This document shows positions 8,577-17,444 of a stretch of DNA of 18,981 bases, one piece after another. Numbering within the stretch: the stretch's first letter is position 1; every line of letters begins with the position of its first letter. The position numbers were made by a program, and so were the translations under genes. The notes under the pieces are model-generated. The model was given only the letters and a program-made list of their open reading frames with translations. It was not told where the DNA came from and ran no database searches. Source of the stretch: Pseudomonadota bacterium (lineage in GTDB: Bacteria > Pseudomonadota > Alphaproteobacteria > Sphingomonadales > Sphingomonadaceae); the NCBI GenBank assembly GCA_029781465.1, contig JAKOWQ010000021.1, positions 1 through 18,981 of the forward strand. Direction: 5' to 3'.

Positions 8577-9115
8577 CAGCTGCCTCCCCGCGCCATGCGC
8601 AGCACGCGCGGATCGAGCCGCAGTCCGGATCGCGCGACCGCATCGATATTGAGCTGGAAGCTCAGCCCGGCGGGCAGGTAGATCAGGCAAACCATCGCGT
8701 CGCTGCGGCAATCGGGATCGGCTTCGGCGATGGTCAGCACGCCTTTGCCACGCACCGCGGCAACCAGCTGGCGCATGGCCGGCTGCCCCATATTGCCGAG
8801 ATAGAGCACCTCGCACTCGCCAAGCGCAGCAGCGGAAGGCGCGACGTTGCGCCGCACCGCCTTGCGGCCATCGGACAGCCGCAACTCCTCGATCTGGCCG
8901 GCATGCGATACCGCCCCGGCAACGCACAGGGTGAGCGGATTGGGCCGCGAAGGCCAGGTGCTGTATTCGATCAGCGCGGTGACCGTTCGCGCAACGGCCC
9001 CTGCATAGCGATCCCCGCCCGCTGCATCGCCAGCCCCCCCTCCCGCATCGTTGGCCAGCAGCGGCGCGGCAAGCAGCGCAAGCGGCAAGGCAGCATGAAG
9101 GGGGCGCAGTGGCAT
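8576..9115 (-). CDS. yfiR: Periplasmic YfiR-family (DUF4154) inhibitor
   Basis: 179 residues from ATG 9113-9115, chosen because it gives a signal peptide directly (MPLRPLHAALPLALLAAPLL, cleavage near residue 21-23). A longer frame from 9238 would add a polar extension that runs through the putA promoter region. The mature protein begins with the usual YfiR helix ARTVTALIEYSTWP and contains LTLCVAG, CEVLYLGNM, GVLTIAEADPDC and the C-terminal FQLNIDAV...GLRLDPRVL pattern. Four cysteines (64, 101, 136, 143) have nearly the spacing of the two disulfides I recall from P. aeruginosa YfiR, which makes it a candidate redox sensor. Its expected role is to bind the YfiN periplasmic domain and block c-di-GMP synthesis. 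It is first in the operon and divergent from putA. Confidence 0.88.
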   Translation of the reverse strand: MPLRPLHAALPLALLAAPLLANDAGGGAGDAAGGDRYAGAVARTVTALIEYSTWPSRPNPLTLCVAGAVSHAGQIEELRLSDGRKAVRRNVAPSAAALGECEVLYLGNMGQPAMRQLVAAVRGKGVLTIAEADPDCRSDAMVCLIYLPAGLSFQLNIDAVARSGLRLDPRVLRMARGGS

Positions 9116-9222
9116 GGCTTCCGCATACTCCGGGCAAGGCCCCGATGGAAAGGCACCGAGAGCAGCCACGGCACCTAAATCTTTTTGCAGGTTGTCCCCG
9201 ATTGGCGCATCGCGGCGAGAGT

Positions 9223-9251
9223 TTGGTTTCGTTTGCAACCAGTGCTATGTC
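9223..9251 (+). promoter_or_regulatory. Probable sigma-70 type promoter of putA
   Basis: TTGGTT at 9223-9228 and TATGTC at 9246-9251 are separated by 17 bases, a good spacing for a housekeeping promoter. Transcription would begin near 9258, ten bases before the AGGAG ribosome site and about 24 bases before the TTG start. This lies in the 166-base gap between yfiR and putA, which must also hold the yfi promoter on the other strand. An A/T-rich stretch at about 9177-9188 could belong to that one, but no clear boxes are visible. Confidence 0.5.
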
Positions 9252-9281
9252 CCCGCGCCGTTCCCAGCAGGAGTCGATTGC

Positions 9282-12200
9282 TTGCCCGCAACCCTTGACC
9301 GCACCGCACTGCGTCTTGCCTACCGGATGGACGAGGAAGCCTGCCTTGACGAACGGCTGGCTCAGGCCGCGCCTGCCAGTGCGGTCCATGGCGAGGCGCG
9401 GAACATTGCCGCGCGGCTGATCGAAGGCGCGCGCGCGCGCAAGGCCGGCGGGCTCGACGCCTTCCTGCAAACCTATGGCCTGGGGACCGACGAGGGCATC
9501 GCCCTGATGTGCCTGGCCGAGGCGCTGCTCAGGGTGCCCGATCCCGCCACCGCCGATGCCCTGATCCATGACAAGCTGGCCGGGATCGACTGGTCGGGCC
9601 ATGTCGGGGAAAGCGAAAGCACCTTCGTCAACGCCGCAACCTTTTCGCTGATGCTGACCGGGCAGGTGCTGCACCAGAAGCAGGCCGCCGGTTTTGGCGC
9701 CTCGCTCAAGCGCGCGGTGGGCCGGCTGGGCGAGCCGGTGATCCGCCAGGCTACGCTTCAGGCGATGAAGATCCTGGGCGGCCAGTTCGTGTTCGGGCGC
9801 ACGATCGGCGAAGCGCTGAGCCGCGCTGCGCCCGAGCGCCGCCAGGGGCTGACCCACAGCTTCGACATGCTGGGCGAGGCGGCGATGACCCTCGCCGATG
9901 CCGAGCGTTACCGCGCCTCCTATGCCGCAGCGCTCGATGCGATTGCGGCCGAGGCCGGGCAGGGCGTGGTCCGCTCGCCGGGAATTTCGGTCAAGCTCTC
10001 CGCGCTCTACCCGCGCTACGATTTCCTTCACGCCGATGCCGCCAGGGACGCGCTGCTGCCGGTGCTGAAGGAGCTCGCGGCCAGGGCGCGCGATGCCGAC
10101 ATCCATTTCACCATCGACGCCGAGGAGGCCGAGCGGCTTGAACTGTCGATGGACCTGATCGAGGCGCTGGTGGCCGACGACGACCTGTTCCGCGGCGGCT
10201 GGCAGGGCTTTGGCCTGGCGCTTCAGGCCTATCAGAAACGGGCCGTGCCGCTGACCGATTGGGTGGTGTCGCTGGGGCGGCGGCATCGGCGGCGGATCAT
10301 GGTCCGGCTGGTCAAGGGCGCCTATTGGGACAGCGAGATCAAGCTTTCGCAAGTTGGCGGCCACGGGGACTATCCGGTGTTCACCCGCAAGGTCGCGACC
10401 GACGTTTCCTACCTTGCCTGCGCCGCGCGGCTGCTCGCCGCCCCCGATGCGATCTATCCCGCTTTCGCCACCCACAACGCCTATACCGTGGGGGCGATCA
10501 AGGCATTGGCCGGGAACGCCGAGTTCGAGTTCCAGCGCCTCCACGGCATGGGCGAAGACGTCTATGGCGAACTCGCACGGATCGAGGGCGAGCGGCGCAC
10601 CCCGGTGCGGATCTACGCGCCCGTAGGCGGGCACAAGGAACTGCTCGCTTATCTGGTCCGTCGCCTGCTGGAAAACGGCGCCAATTCCTCGTTCGTCAAC
10701 CGCATGGCCGATGCCGAGGTGCCGGTGGCCGAGCTGACCGGCGATCCGGTGGCCGAACTGGCGGCGCTGGAGCCGCGCCGCAACCCGGCGATCCCGCTGC
10801 CGGGCGCGATTTTCCCCGGACGGGCCAACAGCGCGGGCGTCGACCTGGCCGATCCCCTGGTGCGCGAACCGTTGCAAGGCGTCCTGGGGGAGCTGGCCAA
10901 GGTAAGCCAATGGCATGCCGAGCCGACCACGCTGACGGCGGCGGCCAGCCCCGTCCGCCCGGTGGCTTCCCCGCAAAGCGGGATACTGATCGGCGAATGC
11001 CGCGATGCCACCGCCGCCGACGTCGATGCCGCCGTTGCCACTGCCCTGGCCGCCCAGCCCGCCTGGGACGCGCTGGGCGGCGCGGCGCGGGCCGATCTGC
11101 TTGAAAAGGTGGCCGATCTTTACGAGGCGGACCGCGACCTGTTCCTTTCGATCTGCCAGCGCGAGGCGGGCAAGACGCTGGGCGATGCCGTGCTGGAACT
11201 GCGCGAGGCGGTGGATTTCCTGCGCTATTACGCGGCCGAGGCGCGCCGCCTATTCACTCCGATGGGCGAGGAACTGCCCGGCCCGACCGGCGAGAGCAAC
11301 CGCCTGACGCTGCACGGGCGCGGCGTGTTCGTTGCGATCAGCCCATGGAACTTCCCGCTGGCGATCTTCACCGGGCTGGTAGCCGGGCCGCTCGCGGCGG
11401 GCAACACGGTGCTGGCCAAACCGGCTGAGCAGACCCCGCTGATCGCTGGCCATGCCATCGACCTGTTCCACAAGGCCGGGGTGCCGCTGGACGTGGTACA
11501 ATTCGTCCCCGGCGACGGCGCGGTCGGCGCGATGCTGACCTCCGATCCGCGCATTGCCGGGGTGGCCTTTACCGGATCGACCGAGACCGCCCGCGCGATC
11601 AACCGCAGCCTCGCCGGCCGCGATGGCCCGCTCGCCCAGCTGATCGCCGAAACCGGCGGGCAGAACGCGATGATCGTCGATAGCTCGGCGCTGCCCGAGC
11701 AGGTTGCCCGCGATGTCATCGCCAGCGCCTTCCAGAGCGCGGGTCAGCGCTGCTCCGCATTGCGGGTGCTGTACCTGCAGGACGATGTGGCCGATACCAT
11801 GCTCGAGATGATCCTGGGTGCCTTCGAGGCACTGGTGATCGGCGATCCCGAAGACCTTTCCACCGATGTCGGCCCGGTGATCGACGCCGGGGCCAAGGCC
11901 AAGCTCGATCGGCATGTGGCAGCGATGAAAAAGGTGGGCCACCGGGTGTGGCAGCGCAAGCTTCCCGCATCGTGCAAGCACGGCACCTTCGTTGCCCCCA
12001 CGGTGATCGCGATCGGCTCGATCCGCGAGCTCAAGCAGGAGCATTTCGGGCCGGTGCTGCATGTTGCGCGCTTCAAGGCCGATGAGCTGGAACAGGTTCT
12101 GGCCGATATCAACGCCACCGGCTTTGGCCTGACGCTGGGCCTGCACAGCCGGATCGACGCCACCCGCCGCCTGATCGAAGCGCGGGCGCGGGTGGGCAAT

Positions 12201-12383
12201 TTCTACGTCAACCGCAACCAGATCGGCGCGGTTGTCGGCAGCCAGCCGTTCGGCGGCGAGGGACTTTCGGGTACCGGTCCCAAGGCCGGCGGCCCGCACT
12301 ACATCGCCCGCTTCGCCACCGAACGGGTCACCTGCATCGACACCACCGCCGCCGGGGGCAATGCCAGCCTGATGGCGGGTTGA
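9282..12383 (+). CDS. putA: Bifunctional proline dehydrogenase / L-glutamate gamma-semialdehyde dehydrogenase PutA
   Basis: 1033 residues if started at TTG 9282, which sits eight bases after AGGAG (9269-9273) and just downstream of a good promoter. No in-frame ATG or GTG competes, and a start at 9114 would place translation before the promoter. The enzyme oxidises proline to glutamate using FAD and NAD. The proline dehydrogenase barrel spans about 100-480, with SFDMLGEAAMTLADAERY, SPGISVKLSALYPRYD, MVRLVKGAYWDSEIK and the substrate motif RRLLEN (460-465). The aldehyde dehydrogenase spans about 560-1000, with ISPWNFPLAIFTG, catalytic-region Glu790 (ETGGQN), nucleophile Cys824 (AGQRCSA) and QPFGGEGLSGTGPKAGG. 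There is no N-terminal ribbon-helix-helix domain and no long C-terminal extension, so this is a short PutA that cannot repress its own gene like the E. coli protein. Confidence 0.95.
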   Translation: MPATLDRTALRLAYRMDEEACLDERLAQAAPASAVHGEARNIAARLIEGARARKAGGLDAFLQTYGLGTDEGIALMCLAEALLRVPDPATADALIHDKLAGIDWSGHVGESESTFVNAATFSLMLTGQVLHQKQAAGFGASLKRAVGRLGEPVIRQATLQAMKILGGQFVFGRTIGEALSRAAPERRQGLTHSFDMLGEAAMTLADAERYRASYAAALDAIAAEAGQGVVRSPGISVKLSALYPRYDFLHADAARDALLPVLKELAARARDADIHFTIDAEEAERLELSMDLIEALVADDDLFRGGWQGFGLALQAYQKRAVPLTDWVVSLGRRHRRRIMVRLVKGAYWDSEIKLSQVGGHGDYPVFTRKVATDVSYLACAARLLAAPDAIYPAFATHNAYTVGAIKALAGNAEFEFQRLHGMGEDVYGELARIEGERRTPVRIYAPVGGHKELLAYLVRRLLENGANSSFVNRMADAEVPVAELTGDPVAELAALEPRRNPAIPLPGAIFPGRANSAGVDLADPLVREPLQGVLGELAKVSQWHAEPTTLTAAASPVRPVASPQSGILIGECRDATAADVDAAVATALAAQPAWDALGGAARADLLEKVADLYEADRDLFLSICQREAGKTLGDAVLELREAVDFLRYYAAEARRLFTPMGEELPGPTGESNRLTLHGRGVFVAISPWNFPLAIFTGLVAGPLAAGNTVLAKPAEQTPLIAGHAIDLFHKAGVPLDVVQFVPGDGAVGAMLTSDPRIAGVAFTGSTETARAINRSLAGRDGPLAQLIAETGGQNAMIVDSSALPEQVARDVIASAFQSAGQRCSALRVLYLQDDVADTMLEMILGAFEALVIGDPEDLSTDVGPVIDAGAKAKLDRHVAAMKKVGHRVWQRKLPASCKHGTFVAPTVIAIGSIRELKQEHFGPVLHVARFKADELEQVLADINATGFGLTLGLHSRIDATRRLIEARARVGNFYVNRNQIGAVVGSQPFGGEGLSGTGPKAGGPHYIARFATERVTCIDTTAAGGNASLMAG

Positions 12384-12407
12384 CGCCCTCTCGCCAGCGA
12401 CTAGCAT

Positions 12408-12423
12408 CCTCCCCCACGGGAGG
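12408..12423 (+). promoter_or_regulatory. Hairpin holding the Shine-Dalgarno sequence of the M20 peptidase gene
   Basis: CCTCCC (12408-12413) and GGGAGG (12418-12423) form a perfect six-base-pair GC-rich stem with loop CCAC. The 3' arm is the whole ribosome binding site, six bases before the ATG at 12430. No T-run follows, so it is not a terminator on either strand. In a putA read-through transcript the site would be masked unless opened by a ribosome or another factor. The structure is visible in the sequence; regulation is inferred. Confidence 0.5.
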
Positions 12424-12429
12424 CGCGCG

Positions 12430-13896
12430 ATGAAAAAGTGGGTGGCGGGACTGGGTTTGGGCGTGCTGGCGCTGGGCGGGGCACTGGCAGTGCGAACGGT
12501 GACCTTCGCGCCCGCCGGGGTCAGCGACGGTTCGGACATCAAGGTCGCCGCCGCACCCGCTTTCGATCTTGCCAGCGCGGCCAGTCACCTTGGCGCGGCG
12601 GTGCGGTTCCTGACCGTCTCGAACCAGGACCCGGCGGAAAACAAGGCCGAGGAATGGAGCAAGCTCCAGACCTGGCTGCAAGCCACCTACCCCAAGGCCC
12701 ACGCCGCGATGCAGCGCCGGCTGATCGGCCAGACCATGCTCTACACCTGGCCGGGGAGCGACCCCGCTGCCCAGCCGATCATCCTCATGGCCCATCAGGA
12801 CGTGGTCCCGGTGACGCCCGGAACCGAACAGGACTGGAAGCACCCGCCCTTTTCCGGCGAGATCGCCGAGGGCGCGGTCTGGGGGCGGGGTTCGATCGAC
12901 GACAAGGGTTCGCTGGTCGCACTGTTCGAGGCGCTCGAGGCGCTGGCGGCAAGCGGCTTTCACCCCAAGCGCACGATCATCCTGGTATCGGGCCACGACG
13001 AGGAGGTCGGCGGCAGCGGCGCCGAAGCCGCCGCCAAGGTGCTGGCGGACGAAAAGGTCCGCGCGCTGTTTACCATCGACGAGGGCGGCCTCATCACTAC
13101 CGACACGCCGATCGTCAACGGCCCGGCGCTGATGATCGGGGTGGCGGAAAAGGGCTATGTCACGCTCAAGGTCACCGCGCCGGCCGAGGGCGGCCACTCC
13201 TCCGCCCCGCCCAAGGAAACCGGGGTCATCAACCTGTCCCGGGCGCTGATCGCGATCAGCGACAATCCGTTTCCGGTCGAGCTGCGCGGCCCCGGCGCCT
13301 CGATGCTTGAGGCATTCGGTGCCCGGGCCGGGGGCATGACCAAGGTGGCGATCGCCAACCGCTGGCTGTTCGGCCCCCTGCTCAAGGCGCAGGCCACCAA
13401 GAGTCCGGCCTCGGCGGCGATGTTCCACACCACCATCGCCCCCACCATGCTTGGCGGCAGCCCCAAGGAAAACGTTCTGCCGCAAAGCGCCTATGGCCTG
13501 ATCAATTACCGCATTGCCCCGTGGGACAGTTCGGCCAAGGTGCTCGAACGCGCCCGTGCCTCGGTCAAAGGCATGCCGGTAACTGTCGATTTCACCGGGC
13601 TCAAGCCGCGCGAGCCCACCCCGGTTTCCTCCAGCACCTCGCCAGGCTGGAACCTGATCGCCGCCGCCGCGCTGGCCGACCGGCCCGGCACCCCGGTTTC
13701 GCCCTATCTGGTGGTGGCCGGGACCGACAGCCGCTCGATGGCGGGGGTTTCGGACGACGTCTACCGCTTCCAGGCGATCGCGCTCGACACCGGTGAGATC
13801 AAGATCATCCACGGCACCAACGAGCACATGACGCTGACGAACCTGGAAAGCCTGATCCGCTTCTACGCCCGGCTGGTGGCGACTGCGGCGGGATAG
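12430..13896 (+). CDS. M20 family metallopeptidase, PM20D1/carboxypeptidase S-like, membrane-anchored
   Basis: 488 residues. An N-terminal hydrophobic segment (about 4-21) after MKK is a signal anchor or signal peptide, so the catalytic part should be periplasmic. The two-zinc M20 site is complete: His122 in LMAHQDVVPV, bridging Asp157 in GRGSIDDKGS, general base Glu191 and ligand Glu192 in GHDEEVGG, Asp217 in FTIDEGG, and His466 in GTNEHMTL. The length and the pattern of motifs fit the PM20D1/carboxypeptidase S group rather than the shorter ArgE, DapE or aminoacylase types. Such enzymes cut dipeptides or N-acyl amino acids (PM20D1 also runs the reverse reaction). It lies 46 bases after putA and 66 before an acyl-CoA ligase, which suggests amide-linked amino acids as substrates. 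Confidence 0.88.
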   Translation: MKKWVAGLGLGVLALGGALAVRTVTFAPAGVSDGSDIKVAAAPAFDLASAASHLGAAVRFLTVSNQDPAENKAEEWSKLQTWLQATYPKAHAAMQRRLIGQTMLYTWPGSDPAAQPIILMAHQDVVPVTPGTEQDWKHPPFSGEIAEGAVWGRGSIDDKGSLVALFEALEALAASGFHPKRTIILVSGHDEEVGGSGAEAAAKVLADEKVRALFTIDEGGLITTDTPIVNGPALMIGVAEKGYVTLKVTAPAEGGHSSAPPKETGVINLSRALIAISDNPFPVELRGPGASMLEAFGARAGGMTKVAIANRWLFGPLLKAQATKSPASAAMFHTTIAPTMLGGSPKENVLPQSAYGLINYRIAPWDSSAKVLERARASVKGMPVTVDFTGLKPREPTPVSSSTSPGWNLIAAAALADRPGTPVSPYLVVAGTDSRSMAGVSDDVYRFQAIALDTGEIKIIHGTNEHMTLTNLESLIRFYARLVATAAG

Positions 13897-13902
13897 ACGC
13901 TA

Positions 13903-13948
13903 CGGCAGCTTTGCGCTTGCTCTCCTTAATCGCCCGGTTAAGCTGCCG
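13903..13948 (+). repeat. Inverted repeat upstream of the acyl-CoA ligase gene
   Basis: CGGCAGCTT (13903-13911) and AAGCTGCCG (13940-13948) are perfect nine-base inverted copies separated by 28 bases. They fill most of the 66-base gap between the M20 peptidase and the ligase. The right arm abuts the ribosome site GGGAGGGAG, and the ATG is at 13963. It could be an operator pair for a dimeric repressor or an mRNA stem. No T-run follows, so it is not a terminator. Confidence 0.45.
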
Positions 13949-13962
13949 GGAGGGAGAGCGCG

Positions 13963-15552
<1,590 letters not shown>

Positions 15553-15564
15553 GGAGAATTCGAG

Positions 15565-16824
15565 GTGTCAGATCCCCTTCCCGGCGCGCAGGCGCATATC
15601 GAGGCCGCACTCAAGCTTTGCGCTGTTATCGATGATTTGCCCGCCGATACGCCGCTGATCCCGATTGCCAAGGTGGGAGTGATCGGCGCCGGAACCATGG
15701 GCGGAGGGATCACGATGAACTTCCTCTCCGCCGGGATCCCGGTGACCATCGTCGAAGCCGAACAGGCCGCGCTCGATCGCGGCGTGGGGGTGATGGGCAA
15801 GAATTACGAGGCCAGCGTCAAGCGCGGGCGGATCGAGGCCGCCGATGCAGAGGCGGCGATGGCCCGGCTCACCCCCAGCCTGAGCTTCGACGATCTGGCC
15901 GATTGCGATCTGGTGATCGAGGCGGTCTACGAATCGATGGAGGTCAAGAAGGACGTCTTCGGACGGCTTGACGCAATCGTGAAGCCGGGCGCGATCCTTG
16001 CCAGCAACACCAGCTACCTCAACGTCGATGAGATCGCCCAGGCGACCAAACGCCCCGAGTCGGTGCTGGGAATGCACTTCTTCTCGCCCGCCAACATCAT
16101 GAAATTGCTTGAGGTTGTGCGCGGCGCCAAGACCGGCGCCAGCCAGCTCGCCACGGTGATGCGGCTCGCCGGCACGATCCGCAAGGTGCCGGTGGTTTCG
16201 GGGGTGTGCCACGGCTTCATCGGCAACCGCATGCTCGCCAAGCGTCAGGAGCAGGCCAATGCCCTGCTGATGGAAGGCGCGGCCTATTACGATATCGACC
16301 AGGTCCTGCTCGATTTCGGCTTCCCTATGGGGCCGTTCCAGATGGGCGACCTCGCCGGGCTCGACATCGGCTGGCACCGCGATCCAGGCAAGGTAACGAC
16401 GATCCGCGAAGCGCTCTGCGCGGTGGGGCGCTGGGGACAAAAGACCGGCAAGGGATTTTACGATTACGACGAGAGCCGCCAGCGCAGCCCCTCGGACGAG
16501 GTCAAGGCGATCATCGCCGATTTTGCCTCGAAAAGCGGCGTAACCCAGCGCGAAGTCAGCAAGCAGGAGATCTTCGAGCGCCTGCTCTATCCGATGGTTT
16601 CCGAAGGCGCATTGATCCTTGAGGAGGGGATCGCCCAGCGCGCGAGCGATATCGATCTGGTCTGGCTCAACGGCTACGGCTGGCCGGCCTGGACCGGCGG
16701 GATCATGTACTGGGCCAACCACGAAGGGCTGGGCAAGATCGCAGACGGGCTGAAACGCCACGGCTTGCCTGTGGCGCCGCTGCTCGAGCGGTTGGCAAGC
16801 GAGGGTGGCGCGTTCGGCACATGA
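15565..16824 (+). CDS. 3-hydroxyacyl-CoA dehydrogenase lacking a crotonase domain
   Basis: 419 residues from GTG 15565, eight bases after GAGGAG, which itself overlaps the ligase stop. It oxidises 3-hydroxyacyl-CoA to 3-ketoacyl-CoA with NAD. The Rossmann motif VGVIGAGTMGGG has its glycines at 41, 43 and 46. The catalytic pair is His171 (MHFFSPANIMK) and Glu183, with Ser148 and Asn221 (GFIGNRM) also in place. Two C-terminal 3HCDH domains follow, the second ending in WPAWTGGIMYWA. The first 35 residues resemble the linker that in multifunctional beta-oxidation proteins follows an enoyl-CoA hydratase domain, but no such domain is encoded here. The protein therefore corresponds to the second half of a FadB/peroxisomal-type enzyme and would need a separate hydratase. 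Confidence 0.9.
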   Translation: MSDPLPGAQAHIEAALKLCAVIDDLPADTPLIPIAKVGVIGAGTMGGGITMNFLSAGIPVTIVEAEQAALDRGVGVMGKNYEASVKRGRIEAADAEAAMARLTPSLSFDDLADCDLVIEAVYESMEVKKDVFGRLDAIVKPGAILASNTSYLNVDEIAQATKRPESVLGMHFFSPANIMKLLEVVRGAKTGASQLATVMRLAGTIRKVPVVSGVCHGFIGNRMLAKRQEQANALLMEGAAYYDIDQVLLDFGFPMGPFQMGDLAGLDIGWHRDPGKVTTIREALCAVGRWGQKTGKGFYDYDESRQRSPSDEVKAIIADFASKSGVTQREVSKQEIFERLLYPMVSEGALILEEGIAQRASDIDLVWLNGYGWPAWTGGIMYWANHEGLGKIADGLKRHGLPVAPLLERLASEGGAFGT

Positions 16825-17444
16825 CCGCGCAGACAGCGCTGCTGGCCTTCACGGCGACGGCGGCGCTGCTGACGATCACGCCGGGACTGGACACCGCCCT
16901 GGTATTGCGCACGGCTGCCGCCGAGGGCGCGCGACGGGCGATGCTTGCGGCGTTGGGGATCGCGTTCGGCTGCCTGGGGTGGGGCCTGCTGGTCGGCGCC
17001 GGGTTGGGTGCCTTGCTGGCGGCCTCGCACCTTGCCTACGAAGTGCTGCGCTGGTCCGGGGCGCTCTATCTGATGTACCTCGGCATCAAGCTGATCCGTG
17101 CGCCGCGCGCTTCGATCGAACTTTCCGCCGGGGACCGGGCAGACAGGCCCAACTGGCTGCTGCGTGGATTCCTCACCAACATGCTCAACCCCAAGGTCGG
17201 CGTGTTTTATGTCTCGTTCCTGCCACAGTTCATTCCAGCAGGTGCCAATGTTCTGGGCTGGTCGGTTTTGCTGGCGATGATCCACAACCTGCTCGGATTG
17301 GCCTGGTTCGCGGCACTGGTGCTGAGCACCCGGCCCCTGCTCGCGTGGCTGCGCAAACCCGGAACTCTGCCCTGGCTCGACCGCCTGACCGGCACCGTGT
17401 TCGTCGCATTTGGCCTGCGCCTTGCGCTTGAGGCCCGGCGCTAA
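16821..17444 (+). CDS. LysE family translocator
   Basis: 207 residues and about six hydrophobic helices, the standard size for the LysE/RhtB family of inner-membrane exporters of amino acids and related small molecules. Family features include TPGLDTALVLRTAAAEGARRA near residues 20-40, LYLMYLGIKLIRA after the third helix, and FLTNMLNPKVGVFYVSFLPQF, the best-conserved stretch. The ATG overlaps the stop of the 3-hydroxyacyl-CoA dehydrogenase (ATGA), so it is co-translated with the acyl-CoA genes. The exported compound is unknown; members export lysine, homoserine, threonine, cysteine or leucine. Its stop codon overlaps the stop of the convergent cell wall hydrolase gene, leaving no room for a terminator between them. 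Confidence 0.92.
   Translation: MTAQTALLAFTATAALLTITPGLDTALVLRTAAAEGARRAMLAALGIAFGCLGWGLLVGAGLGALLAASHLAYEVLRWSGALYLMYLGIKLIRAPRASIELSAGDRADRPNWLLRGFLTNMLNPKVGVFYVSFLPQFIPAGANVLGWSVLLAMIHNLLGLAWFAALVLSTRPLLAWLRKPGTLPWLDRLTGTVFVAFGLRLALEARR

Noticed and set aside
8577..10976. Upstream extension of the yfiN frame through yfiR and into the antisense of putA
   Set aside because: The extension has no recognisable domains and is opposite or out of frame to clear genes; the ATG at 8574-8576 overlapping the yfiR stop gives a normal YfiN.
12384..12429. Hairpin after putA considered as a transcription terminator
   Set aside because: The stem is not followed by a T-run on the plus strand, and its 3' arm is the ribosome site of the next gene.
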